Below, one piece after another: positions 9,419-20,449 of a DNA stretch of 64,000 bases. Source of the stretch: Buxus sempervirens. Taxonomy: Eukaryota > Streptophyta > Magnoliopsida > Buxales > Buxaceae. Under the pieces are notes generated by a model. It worked only from the letters and a program-made list of their open reading frames with translations, was not told where the DNA came from and made no database searches. The stretch spans positions 14,296,221 to 14,360,220 of the forward strand of contig OX387192.1 in NCBI GenBank assembly GCA_947561395.2, given 5' to 3'. Position numbers and translations under genes: made by a program. How positions within the stretch are numbered: position 1 is the stretch's first letter; each line of letters starts with the position of its first letter.

Positions 9419-12400
9419 CTATAGCCCAGAGAACTGAAACGCTGATGTGAGACCCCAATTTTCAACAACCTTCCTATTGTGGTCAGTATCCTTGACTGTG
9501 AACCTGGAGTTGGACAACCTTGCTTGGACATCAAACCGAATATGATTACTCACCTCTTGGGCTGGCAAGTAACTATTCTTGAAACACCTCCTGTTCCTTT
9601 CCCTCCAAATGTGATATACCGATGCTGCCAATGACAACTTCAAGATGGTATTGATTGGATTTGCTCCAGAACATCTTCTTCCCATCCACTCGATCAACCT
9701 GGTCCATCTTCGATTGGTTCTACGCTTGCAATTTGTTTGAAGCATACTTTTCCAAACCTGCCAACTGTAACTACATATGAAGGAAAGATGGTGAAGAGAT
9801 TCATTAGCACGTCTACACAGCACACACGATAATTGGGAGACCACTCCCCACTTCTGAAGTTTTTCAAGTGTGAGTAGGCCGTTATTGTAACGCCCCGAAC
9901 CCAGGTCAGTGCAAACCGGCACTCAACGCAAACCCGGTTTGCTACTGTAACAACCCAAGTCCGGTTCAACAACCAAACCCGAGGTGTTACCACAAAGTTG
10001 GGGTCAGATACAAACCAAGATTCACAATAATTTTAAAATTTACAATTTAATTACATCAGAGTTATGGTGGCTAGTAAAAACAATTATTTATTCAATAATA
10101 TCAATTCTGTTTACAGTAGAGTTTATCTAATCAACATGTGGCATTAATACTACCCATCAAATTAAAACCCCATCTTCGCGATCTCTCCAAGCAACCTAAA
10201 AAATAGGGGAAAACAGAGTGAGATTTACATCTCAACAAGTAGCAGGTGCATGCAATTTGAAACAGTCCAATGTAAGCAATATTCATGAGGTATTCGATTA
10301 ATCAACGATAAGACGAGGAATCCAAGTTATCCATGGCAATTACAAATAAGGCGAAGAAACATATGATCATGTATAAATACCAGTAACTTGATGTTAACGA
10401 GGTAAAACCGACAAAAGCGATAAAACACGTGCCATTGCAGGACTCACAAAGATGATAAGTATTTGAGATGACACTCGACTAAATGCTGTTTCACCGTGCG
10501 GCTTAGGGGCAGTGCTACTTAATGATACTCAAGCCCCATGCAGCGCAGCTTAGGCAAGAGCCGTAGTCACCGACTTATTGCGCACGAACCCCGCAGAGTT
10601 GGACGTACCACCAGCATGCAGCACCAGAATCAATACATGGAGTGTGGTCGCTTATCCACATGTACAGGGAATCACCAGCGGCTCACCGGGGTGTCTCTCC
10701 AGACATAGGACCTTCCCAGAGCAAACTAACTTGCAATGGAAGCGCGCTCGCACATAGGAGTAAATCAACCCAAACTAAATACCACTTAGCTAACCAGCCA
10801 AAACTATGGATCCATATACAGCTAAGCCCACTGACACAAACCACGATAAAACCACATACGGGAGGACACGCTAATGTAGGAGGCATACACACTTTTGCCC
10901 TTAAAGGATTACACATCTCTACACAGAGGATTACCCATCTCTGCCGTAAAAGTTGGTATCAACTCAACCACAGAAGCCGTATCACCCAACCGTAAAATTA
11001 AAGAGAACAACATCATACCACATACCAATCCATACCCAAGTATTCCATTCCATGTGAAAATCATGATTCAATCATAACAAATCCAATTATAGGCATTTTC
11101 AGAATAACATACGCAATTCTTCCAATTATATTCAAAATAAAACTCAAGTTTCATAAATCTGATAAAGTCTAAGTTTATGCAATTCCAGTAGCCAGTATTC
11201 CTATATAAAGCTCAAAATAAATTAAATCCATTCTTACTTAGAGTTTTCTTTATTAATCCCTTTTATTAGAATCCAATTTCCTACCTTAGCACCTACGCTA
11301 GTTTCTATTTGAATTTTCTGTATTTTATTTTTCCAGCATGTTCTACAGACCTAGAATGAAGTTTAAAAGATGTTTATAAGCTATAAATTTCATTAGTATT
11401 ATTTCTAGCCATATCCATACCCTTTGACTCTTTTATAAACAATCCTTTCATTAGAACCTTCAATTTATTGCTTATTCTTTTCAAATTAATTTTATAATTT
11501 TTATAGCCTAATTAGGTCCTTATAAAGATGCTAACATGCTTAACTAATCAGAAAATTTATTGGATAATTATTCCTATTACAAAATCCCCAAATCTGCAAA
11601 TTCTACTTAGAGCGCCTACCTCTACAGGGCTGGGCGATCCTAGGCACTCGTGCAAAATAAAACAGAATTTTCCAGATTTTTAAGGTTCGGATTTTTAGGC
11701 CTTTGCTATATGTTTTCTTGGTCTAAATTAATCTACAAACCTTCTAAAACATACCTATAGCCTTCTAGAGTAATTTTTATAAATTAAATACCCTCCTATC
11801 TTTATTTACATAATCCAACTAAACTTTCTTCATTAGTTTGATAAATCCACCAAGAATACAAATCATGAAAATATAAGCAACTTGATTCCATGTAAATACA
11901 GTTCCGTCTAATCCATTCTAACCATATAAAACCACAGAAATCAAAATCATGCAGTTCCTCACGTTTTCCAAGGGTTACTACTTGCCTTATACGCTAAATC
12001 CTTCTTCTATTGCACCTTCTAATTCTGGACCAGAATGTTGTTCCCAACCGCACCAAGCTAGACTCTTCCAATTCAAATCTCCACCGTACACAATGTAGTT
12101 CCATCAGTGAAGAACAAAACCTCCAATTTTGAAGGCGATCCACCGTACGGATTTTCCCCAATCGCGTTTTGATGGTGGCTGGCCAGACACCTCCATTAGA
12201 AACCTCCTTCCTTTCTCTCCCTCTTTTCTCTCCATAAGAAACCCCCGAAAATTCTCTCTTGTCTAACCTTAGTCTCCTATTTATACTAGGCTTTAGAAAT
12301 CCTAAACCAACCCTAATTGGCTAATTTAATTTGGGCTAACCCAACCATGGTCTAGTTAATGTCTAATCCTTCTAATTTAATTCCTACTTTTTCTCCACCT

Positions 12401-14343
12401 TCTATTTTCTACTTAAACAATACTAATTAAGTTTCTTATTATCTAAACTCATGAAAATAACCTATTTTCGTGCAAAATATTTAATTAAACATTTCTATAA
12501 CTTAATACCTTATTTTCTCCAAATTAAGAAGTGAAATCTCCTAATTACCCTTTTTCCCACTTTTAGGCTTTTATTAATTTCTTTTAATTTTTAACTTGTC
12601 AAAATAATTTGTTTTCTTCTATTTTCTAATTCTAATTATTATTTGATGATCTATTTACTAATTACCCTTTTCTGAAAATTACCAAAATACCCTTTTTATT
12701 CTTTTAGGCTAATTTCATTAAAATTCTTTCTTTATTTTCAACTTAGAACTTATTTGGATTAATTATCCTCTAAATCTTCACTTTTTATTTTAATTAGGAC
12801 TTAACTCATATTTTATTTTATTTATTATTTATTTATTTATTAGGTGAAAATTCGGGGTTTTACAGTTATTAATCGCCATCCATAAAATCATAGCATGCCG
12901 CGGAATGTTCAATGGAAACCACACTACCTTCTTCCATGGAACCCGGTGAAGTGATGGAAGCATGTAGTTGTAAGTGCTCGCAATGTCAAACAAACCTGAT
13001 TTAGACGCTGTCCATACCACCCTATCCTCCCTTGAGTCATCAGGTTTTTGTAGTAAACATAATTTGCTCCATACCTCCATGAGCTCAATGGTGACAGCTG
13101 GGGGAACCAACCACTCATTATGCTCGATAATACTACTCACCGGGGCTGAAATATGTAGGCCTGAATCATAAACAATTCGATGCCCATACCTTGGGACAAT
13201 TGGACCATCTGGATGCCAATTATCATACCAAAGAGAGGTTTCGACACCATTTTAAACTCTAGCCTTCACAATATCTGCAGCATGGCATCTAGCTTTTAAA
13301 ATCTTCCTCCAGATCCATGTACACCTTGATGGGCATTGTATTGCCCAAAAATTCCAGTCTCTTATGAGGTAGCTTCGAGTCCATTTCACCCAAAGTGATT
13401 GTGACTTGTTGACAATTGCCCATATATACTTTAGAATGGCCGCCTTGTTCCAGATATGCAAACTTTTTACACCAAGCCCACCTTGATCTTTTGGTGCACA
13501 AATAACATTCCAAGCTATAGGACATACCTTTTTTGACGAGTTCTGCCCAGCCCACAAAAAGTGACGACACTCCTTTTGAATCTCATTGGAAACACATTTG
13601 GGAATGACGAATATTGAAAGCCAATATACTGCAATGGAGAATAGAACCGAGTTTATGAGTGTGACCCTTCCCGCATAAGATAGGTAGTTATTCTTCCAAG
13701 ATTGGATTCTCATTTTTATGCGAGACACCAATGGCTCACAGTCCCTTGGGGTTAGCTTAGAAGACAGTAACGGCAGCCCCAAGTACTTAATAGGGAGAGT
13801 TCCAAGCTTCAACCCAAATCTAGCACTTAGAAAATTCTTCATACTATCATCCATACCGGCCAGGAACATGGTAGTTTTATCATTGTTTACTTTGAGACCT
13901 GAAGTGATATGGAGTTTCTGCAATGCTTCCATGCAACATTCAATAGAACCTTCATCACCAGCAGAAAAGATTATCAAATCATCCGCAAAACTTACCAATT
14001 TGATGTTCAACTTGGAGCACTTGGGGAAGAACTTGAAAGCTGGTTTGTTAGTGCTCTCTTGAAGAATAGCATTAAACATTTCCATGATGAGAACAAAAAT
14101 ATATGGGGACATAGGGTCACCTTGTCTCAAGCCCTTAGCACCTTTGAAGAAACCATTCATACCGCCATTAATCATTATCGAGTACGATGTAGTCGAGATG
14201 CATTCTATCACCCACCCAATGAACTTATGCGGAAAACCAAGCACAGAGAGAGTTTTCCTTACACATTTCCACGATACTGAATCATAAGCTTTGCTGATAT
14301 CAACCTTAATAGCACATCTCGGCATGCCTTTGTTCCTTGGAAG
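9419..14343 (-). pseudogene. LINE ORF2: RT core plus zf-RVT, interrupted
   Basis: On the minus strand from 14343, the frame enters the reverse transcriptase at CAIKVDISKAYDSVSWKC. It keeps GLRQGDPMSPY, the catalytic FADDLIIF and the YLGLPLLSSK block, and stays open to 13252. The zf-RVT part continues at 13200-12870 with a frame break, and after the solo LTR it resumes at 9880-9419 with the zinc cluster CVLCRRANESLHHLSFIC. The endonuclease and the first RT motifs are absent because of 5' truncation. It is non-functional because of the insertion and frameshift, although the catalytic RT residues are still present. Confidence 0.88.
9886..12864 (-). mobile_element. Solo family-2 LTR (A), with TSD
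   Basis: The ends read TGTAACGCCCCGA (left) and TCGGGGTTTTACA (right). The flanks carry the perfect 5-bp duplication GTTAT (9881-9885 and 12865-12869) and rejoin as LINE-c. Orientation is minus, because on that strand it begins TGTAAAACCCCGA like the other family-2 LTRs and contains the shared block near 10190-10240 (complement of CTACTTGTTGAGATGTAAATC). A minus-strand TATAAATA lies at 12278-12285. At 2,979 bp with no internal domain it is a solo LTR. The A/T-rich sequence has no credible coding potential; the 117-residue frame at 10642-10995 is unique to this copy and lies in LTR sequence. Confidence 0.9.
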
Positions 14344-14360
14344 TTGATGGGTCAACTTCT

Positions 14361-14544
14361 AAGGAAGTTTGAGGTGATTCATGGAATAGTTTGGCACGTA
14401 AGAACAATTATTGCTATACATCGGAGACCGAGGTAGAGATGAAGAAGAACTATCCAGATTTGGTTACCATATCATGAAGTGGTAACATGTGGGTGGTATC
14501 ATGATGTGAATTTTGAGGACGAAATTCTTTTGTAGGGGGTAGAA
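14361..14544 (+). mobile_element. Ty3/gypsy pol tail and polypurine tract
   Basis: The segment contains the decayed end of a gypsy polyprotein. EMKKNYPDL-like coding near 14435-14460 is followed by TTTTGAGGACGAAATTCTTTTG at about 14510-14531, the characteristic FEDEIL end of plant Ty3/gypsy pol. The purine-rich tract AGGGGGTAGAA then lies directly before the LTR start at 14545. This identifies family 2 as Ty3/gypsy. The rest of the internal domain is missing or split off by LINE-c. Confidence 0.78.
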
Positions 14545-14649
14545 TGTAAGATCCTAGATTTTTAGGAAATTTTAATTAAAAGTGAATATTTTAATTAAGG
14601 GTAAATATAGGGTTAAAGGATGTAATGAGATTAATTAAATCCAATTTTT

Positions 14650-14816
14650 AAAAGACTTAATTGGTTTAGTTTGGTTCAGCTTATTCAATTGATTTAGTTG
14701 GTTTAGGTGTAAATTGAATTTAATTGGGTGAATTGGTTGGTTCAGTTGGGTTCAGTTTATTTAAATCAGTTCAAGCGGTTCAATTTCATTATACAGATAT
14801 ATATATATATATATAT
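14650..14816 (+). promoter_or_regulatory. Putative LTR B promoter region
   Basis: Imperfect tandem GGTTTAGTT and GGTTCAGTT units fill about 140 bp and end in a (TA)n run at 14796-14816 upstream of the purine-rich leader. In other family-2 LTRs a TATAAA-type box occupies the same relative place. The role is inferred from position. Confidence 0.4.
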
Positions 14817-16008
14817 GTTTGATTTGTTTGGATGAACCATTCAGTTCGTCGAGGGTTAGAGAAAAGGGAGCAAACACGTGGAGGAGAAGAGGGAGAATAA
14901 GGGAAGAAGAAGAGAGAGAGCTTTGGGGCGTTGGATTTGCAATCTCCAAGTAAGTAGCACTTTTCCAACCTCTTTTTGTGAAGAAATTGTAGTTTAGAAG
15001 AGAAATATGATTTCGTGGTGACTTTGGGGTTTTGTTGTTTGATTTATGAGAATCGAGTTGTAAATGGTTAGATTATACTTCTTGGGTGTTCTTGATGATG
15101 TTTAAGGTTTCGGTTGAAGTCAGTTCGAATTTTAGAGCTAAATTTCCATATTTGGGTGAATTTGGGCCACTTGAAGAATAACCATAGATTTGCTGTTATT
15201 TGTAGGTTAAATGTTCTAGAATCATGTAAAAAGTATTCCCTCATGTTTATGAAGCTATTCCCAAAGTTTTAGAGTCATTGGATTAAGTTTTGGTAGTGAA
15301 AAGTGAGAGAAAACCCCCAAAAATCGCGACTGTTCATCACCTGTGAAAACCTTGATTTTTGGCTTGGCACCAGAAGTTGCGCTCGAGCGCCCTTTCAAGC
15401 ACCCAGCCAATTTTAACACCAAAAACCGAGCTCCTGAAGTACCACTCAAGCGACCGTTTGAGCACCCAGCCTGCGTTTTCTGAACTCGAGAGCTGAATTT
15501 GGCCGCCTAAAGCAGGCTCGAGAGATCGTTCGAGCGCCCAAGACAGAAAAATCATATTTTTCCAATTTAAGTTGATTTTCACTACAAAATTGTTTTTAAT
15601 CAAATCCAACACATGTACACTTAAGATTTAGGTATTTAGAGAGTGATTGCACAAGAATTATATTAAGATTCAATAAAATGAAGAGTTGGTGCATATTCTT
15701 CTAAAATAGAGTTTTGAGAGACTTTTAGTCCCAAATCCTTATAGAACAAGATTATGTTGATTCCACCACTTGTTACACTTCTCTAAGATCATTCTTAAGG
15801 TGTCTCTGAAGGCCAATTATACTAAAAAGTTCATATTAAATATTTGACTACCTTGTCCTATGATTTAGTACATTTTGAGGTTTAAAGAGGATCTTTTTCA
15901 CTTGTAATGATTCTAAGGAATTCTATATAGGTAACTCGCATCTCAAACTACTTATAAGAGTTTAATTCTTTGAGAACATGTTCCTGGTCAGATTTGAGAA
16001 TTAGAGTT

Positions 16009-16192
16009 GTGACCCATGATAAACACTCCAGCATTCCGAAACCCTGAGTAGGCTGGAATGGAATTTGGTCCGAAGTGACCCATGATAAAAACTTCAGCGT
16101 TCCGAAACCCTGAGTAGGCTGGAACTGGATGACGAACCCCGAGTGGGCCATCATCTCAATATCTGAAACCCTGAGTAGGCCGGATATACACT
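16009..16192. repeat. GAAACCCTGAGTAGGC repeat cluster in LTR B
   Basis: The core GAAACCCTGAGTAGGC appears three times, plus a variant CGAACCCCGAGTGGGC, separated by related spacers (GACCCATGATAAA twice). The same core is found in the solo LTR at 58408-61434. Confidence 0.8.
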
Positions 16193-17940
16193 TGGAGGTA
16201 GTGGAATCAGACTTGGCAGAGGTCCTTAGACTCGATTGTTGCGACCGGAGATCTATTTGAGTTGTTCGGAAAAAGTGGTTTGTAGTAAAGATATTCCTTT
16301 GAATTGTGGCACAAGGCGTTGGTTCGAGTAACTGATGTGCAAGGTTTGTTTACGTTACGGATCCTACTTTGATACTTGAATGGCCTCTTATAGTTGACTG
16401 TTTATTAACATGATTGGATGGGGTTTGAATGTTGTTATTTGTTGTGATTTTGCTGATATCGTGCTTCGGATTACTCTGATTTTATCGGCACTTTATTTAT
16501 GGCTTTAGAATGATTCAAATTTTTACTTACATGAGGATGATTGACTTACTATCATTATTTTGACATAGTTTGACCGTACGGTATTTGAGCATATTATTTA
16601 ATTATTTGAAACTGCATAAATTTTTTTTATCATGCATCGTGCTACTTACTGGGATGTTAGTCTCACGTGTGTTTTGTTTTGTTTTGTTTTCAAATCCTAG
16701 CGAGGACGATACTGTCGGGTAGATGATTAGCTTATGTGAGTTTGGACAATACTGTCGGGTAGATGATTGGCTTATGTGAGTTTAGAGTGGTGATACTATA
16801 TTTTGTATTCAGTTTGGTAATGTAGTTGTCTTTGATTTTAGTAGACTATTGAACATTTCATGTTCTCCTTCACTCTAATATATCGATCTTGGGTAAAAAG
16901 TTAACCCTTTGGAGATGAGTTACGGTTGCACTAGGATCTGGGGCGTTACAATAGCATCTTCTTCCTTAAGTCTTCTTGAGATAAATTTCTCAATATTACA
17001 CCCAAAGGTGCTCCATGTAGGTGCTTCTCCTCCAAGGAGGTTCTTGTAGAAAGATTTGAACACCTTCTTAATTTCTGACCATTCCACAATTTTCCTCCCC
17101 ATGTCATCATATATGCTTAGAATTCTATTGCTGGCTTGTCTACTTAGCATTTATTTGTGGAAAAAGTGAGTGTTGGAGTCTCTCCCTCACGAAGCCATTG
17201 GATACGAGACTTTTGTCTCAACTGTGATTCATAGGCTACGATTTCTGCCGCCAGGCTGTGGGATAGTGTCCTTTCCTTCATTCCCAGTTCCATATTGTTT
17301 GGTTGTGAAGCAACTCATGTTGGCATCTGGATAGAGCCTCCCTATGTTCTTGGACTCTTGCTTCTAGCCCATGAAACTTATTCCTGCTCCATACTTTCAA
17401 CTCTTTTTTGACATTCTTTAGTCTGTGGACCAACCTAAACATTGGAGAGCCTTTGATCTGGATTTTCCACTCATTCTCCACCACTTGTAAATATTCTGCA
17501 TGCTTAGTCCAATAATTGAAAAACTTAAACGGTTTAGGACCAGAATTAAACTCATGCAATATTGTTTCCATAGCTGGAGAGTGATCTGAAATTGTTGGAG
17601 GCAGAAAATCAGCTTTAGACAAGGGGAACTCTTGCAGCCAAGCATGGTTGACCAGCACTCTATCAAATTTGCACATTATATTGTTATTCCCTTGACTCTT
17701 GTTGCTCCGGTATAAGACAACCCCTTGTGCTTGAGTTCCAGCAACATAGTGTCATCAATAAAGCTGTTAAAATCTTTTGTAGAACCTCGGTGAATGCCTC
17801 TATCTCCCACTTTCTCTGATGGTGTCCGAACGCAATTAAAGTCTCCAGCTAAAATCCATGGGCCTACAGGAATGCTTGCTTTGATATCATGCCACAATGT
17901 TCTCCTCTCACTTTGGTCATTTGAGGCATATACAAAGGTT

Positions 17941-20176
17941 TTTTTTTTTTTTTGGAAAGTAAGTAAGTGATTCATTCAATGGAAAAAGTATGTACATAAC
18001 ACGTCAAGGTGACAATAGTCCACCTTGGACAAACGGACGCCTCATGGTCTGAGCCTAAGCATCAATCAATCATGTATCCCCAACCGAGATCCAAGATCCA
18101 TACCACAAACAAAGTACACAAAAAAAACTAAACACGTGCATGATGCAGGGAAGGATGCCACCTTATCTCCCACTTCTCCAAAACTTTCCTTGCCCGGTCG
18201 TACTCAGTAGGTTGGATAGTAAGTGTTGTACCCATATCCTTGATATCGGCCATCACCAAGGAGTAGACTTTTTGTGCTAGCAAGTAGCTTGCTTTAAATA
18301 TTCGTCTATTTCTCTCCTTCCAAATATGGTACACACTTGCTGCAAGTGACACTCTAGCAAGAGTTTTTGCTAGACTTTTTCCTGTAAAGTGATGAGCTGC
18401 CCATTGAATGAGACTCTCCCAAGGCCGGTTCAGTGCCGTGACTTCATTCTTTTGTAGTAGTTGTTTCCATATCTTCCAACTATATGTGCATTCAAAGAAA
18501 AGATGTGGGATGGTCTCCACCTGTAACCTGCAAAGAACACATGTGTTGCTCCTCACAATGCCCCATTCATGAAGCTTGTTTACTGTAGCAAGGCCATTCA
18601 TGATTGCTAGCCAAAGTATGAAAGAATGCCTCGGAATGCAAGGGTTGGACCAAACCAGCTTTGACCATGCAACAACTGGCCTATGAACAAGTAATGCTCT
18701 GTACGTGTCTCCCATTGCAAACTTTCCAGATTTTGAATTACTCCATGTGATGATGTCTTCAAGGCTGCTATTTGGCTTTGGAAGAAGATCAAGCTTGTTC
18801 CATATCTCAATCAAGTCAGCTGACACTGCCACAGGTGGGTCCCAATCTTGTTGGTGAATAATCTCTTCAACCATTGCTGTTCTTGAAAGCCCAGAATCAT
18901 AGATTGCTCTCTGCCCATATTTTTCAATAAGGGGACCATCCACATGCCAATTATCATACCACAATGATGTACTCTTCCCATTGTGAACACTATGCTTTAC
19001 AAACGGGCGTGCGTGAGCACGGTTTCTCAAGATCTTTCTCCATGCCCATGAACATGAAGAAGGGATACTAATCGCCCAGAAGTTATGGCCTTTAAGTAGC
19101 CATTTGTGCACCCATGCAGTCCATAGGCCTTCTTCATGTGCCACTACTCTCCATATGTGCTTGAAGATGGCAGCTTTGTTCCATTCGTACATACTGAAGA
19201 GGTTCAATCCTCCAGCCTCTTTCGGGGCACAAACTGTAGTCCAACTCACAGGGACAATTTTCCTCTTGTGCTTTGACCCTGTCCATAAAAACCATCTACA
19301 AATTTTGTCAATTTCTTTCAATACTCCCTTAGGGAGCATAAAATTAGATATCCAGAAAAGGCATATGGATTGGAGCACCGATTTTACAAGTAAGAGTCTC
19401 CCGGCATATGACAAATTTCTGCATTTCCATGATTGTAGCCTAGCTTGGACTCGGTTAATCAGGGGTTCACAGTCTTTTGCAGCTAGCCTTGTTGACACAA
19501 GTGGAAGCCCCAGGTACCTTACAGGAAGTTCTCCTTCTAGAAGGCCTGACCTTTCTAGCATTGAGTGCTTTGTTTCTTCCTCAACCCCACAAAAGTAGAT
19601 GGAACTCTTTTCTTTGTTGGTTTTCAGCCCTGCCGCCATCTCAAGTTTCCCAAGGCCTTGGAGCATACACTGCACTGACATCATATCCCCATGGCAAAAC
19701 AAGAACAAGTCATCAGCAAAGCATAACATTTTGATATTTTGAGGCTGGCATCTGTGGTGAAACTTGAAGTCAACCTCCGTTACTTCCTTGATCTGCATGT
19801 TGAACATTTCCATGACTAGTACAAACAGATACGGGGAGAGAGGATCACCTTGTCTAATCCCATTAGTTCCTTTAAAGAAACCATTCAAGCCTCCATTAAT
19901 CATTAATGAGAAGGAAGGGGTGGATATGCATTCCATCACCCACTCTATAAACCTTGTGGGGAATCTCATCGCACTTAGGATACTTCTTATACACTTCCAC
20001 TTCACGGAGTCATATGCCTTGCAAAGGTCAATTTTCATGGCACACTTTGCATGTGGGCTTTGTAAGTGGTAATTGTGCATCAACTCATGAGTAAGTAGAA
20101 TATTGTCTGATATACTTCTCCCTGGGATGAAAGCCGACTGGTAATGTCCAACTACTGTTGAGACACATTGCTTTTG
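17941..20176 (-). mobile_element. 5'-truncated LINE (LINE-e), recent
   Basis: The T-run at 17941-17954 with GGAAAGTAAGTAAG is the poly(A) end. A perfect 12-bp duplication TATACAAAGGTT lies at 17929-17940 and 20177-20188. Across it the host endonuclease frame (...CVATFVY|ASNDQSE...) rejoins. Adjacent to the 5' junction, 18 bp of the neighbouring target (ACACATTGCTTTTGTATA) occur twice, at 20163-20180 and 20192-20209. The long open frame and perfect TSD suggest a relatively young insertion. Confidence 0.93.
18128..20170 (-). CDS. LINE ORF2 fragment: reverse transcriptase and zf-RVT, open
   Basis: About 680 codons are open from the 5' truncation to the natural stop. The order is: RT block SAFIPGRSISDNILLTHEL, KIDLCKAYDSVKWKC, GIRQGDPLSPYLF, catalytic FADDLFLF, PVRYLGLPLVSTR, the thumb LSYAGRLLLVKSVL, then the zf-RVT with CVLC...HLFFEC and the VYHIWKERNRRIF block. 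Endonuclease and ORF1 are lost. An initiation codon in frame comes only from the flanking LINE, so this is an uninterrupted remnant rather than an independent gene. All RT catalytic motifs that should be present are intact. Confidence 0.87.
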   Translation of the reverse strand, partial: QCVSTVVGHYQSAFIPGRSISDNILLTHELMHNYHLQSPHAKCAMKIDLCKAYDSVKWKCIRSILSAMRFPTRFIEWVMECISTPSFSLMINGGLNGFFKGTNGIRQGDPLSPYLFVLVMEMFNMQIKEVTEVDFKFHHRCQPQNIKMLCFADDLFLFCHGDMMSVQCMLQGLGKLEMAAGLKTNKEKSSIYFCGVEEETKHSMLERSGLLEGELPVRYLGLPLVSTRLAAKDCEPLINRVQARLQSWKCRNLSYAGRLLLVKSVLQSICLFWISNFMLPKGVLKEIDKICRWFLWTGSKHKRKIVPVSWTTVCAPKEAGGLNLFSMYEWNKAAIFKHIWRVVAHEEGLWTAWVHKWLLKGHNFWAISIPSSCSWAWRKILRNRAHARPFVKHSVHNGKSTSLWYDNWHVDGPLIEKYGQRAIYDSGLSRTAMVEEIIHQQDWDPPVAVSADLIEIWNKLDLLPKPNSSLEDIITWSNSKSGKFAMGDTYRALLVHRPVVAWSKLVWSNPCIPRHSFILWLAIMNGLATVNKLHEWGIVRSNTCVLCRLQVETIPHLFFECTYSWKIWKQLLQKNEVTALNRPWESLIQWAAHHFTGKSLAKTLARVSLAASVYHIWKERNRRIFKASYLLAQKVYSLVMADIKDMGTTLTIQPTEYDRARKVLEKWEIRWHPSLHHARV

Positions 20177-20449
20177 TATACAAAGGTTGCTACACATTGC
20201 TTTTGTATAGAAGTGAGGATTACTTGACATTGGATCATTTGGACTGATGTGAAAGTGGGTACTACTATAAGTTCCAAGGGATCCCAGCAAACCCAAATCC
20301 TGCCTTTAAGAGTGGAGGAATAGTTATTGATCAAATCCCAATGCGGGCAAATGGCCTGGACAATATTATACTTGTTTACTTTCCTTACCTTGGTTTCAAT
20401 AATGCACACAAGATTTAACTTTTTCCTTGCAATTAAGTTCTTGATCTTC

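Larger units (their letters stand above)
9210..14343 (-). mobile_element. 5'-truncated LINE (LINE-c), split by a solo LTR
   Basis: The T-rich tail starts at 9210, with GGAAGTTAAGTCC as tail signature. The element runs on the minus strand to 14343 and is interrupted by the solo LTR at 9886-12864. A perfect 17-bp duplication TTGATGGGTCAACTTCT lies at 9193-9209 and 14344-14360. It is the same subfamily as LINE-h: the reverse transcriptase segments are nearly identical. It lies within the end of a Ty3/gypsy element, whose last bases continue at 14361. Confidence 0.93.
14545..16950 (+). mobile_element. 3' LTR of Ty3/gypsy element (B)
   Basis: It starts TGTAAGATCC directly after the polypurine tract and ends GGGGCGTTACA. 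It is 2.4 kb long. From 14650 it shows GGTTYAGTT-type short repeats, a (TA)n run at 14796-14816 that may serve as TATA, a purine-rich leader (14870-14930), an array of GAAACCCTGAGTAGGC repeats and the family-2 block CTTACTGGGATGTTAGTCTCACG near 16645. Its right end falls inside a LINE (LINE-d). The right 5-bp flank is ATAGC; its partner cannot be checked because the 5' LTR is absent. Confidence 0.85.
16951..20449 (-). mobile_element. LINE-d, endonuclease-bearing fragment, split by LINE-e
   Basis: This minus-strand LINE runs from 20449 to 20189, is interrupted by LINE-e, then continues 17928-16951. It is cut on the left by the gypsy LTR B. At 20449/20450 it is fused to another LINE (LINE-f), which marks its 5' truncation just inside the endonuclease. 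Its own poly(A) end is not visible; it presumably lay beyond the 5' side of the gypsy element and has been lost. Confidence 0.8.
16951..20449 (-). pseudogene. LINE ORF2 endonuclease fragment (LINE-d)
   Basis: The coding blocks on the minus strand are the APE-type endonuclease N-terminus (KIKNLIARKKLNLVCIIETK, with the catalytic Glu), then after LINE-e the motif GDFNCVR, and SDHSP with the catalytic Asp and His at about 17580. A linker up to the start of the reverse transcriptase follows (NRILSIYDDMGRKIVEWSE at about 17100). There are frame breaks near 17680, 17280 and 17150. Endonuclease residues are conserved, but the gene is broken in several places and has no RT. Confidence 0.82.

Noticed and set aside
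10642-10995. 117-codon open frame as a small gene
   Set aside because: It lies inside solo LTR A, is not conserved in the other family-2 LTRs and has no recognisable domain.
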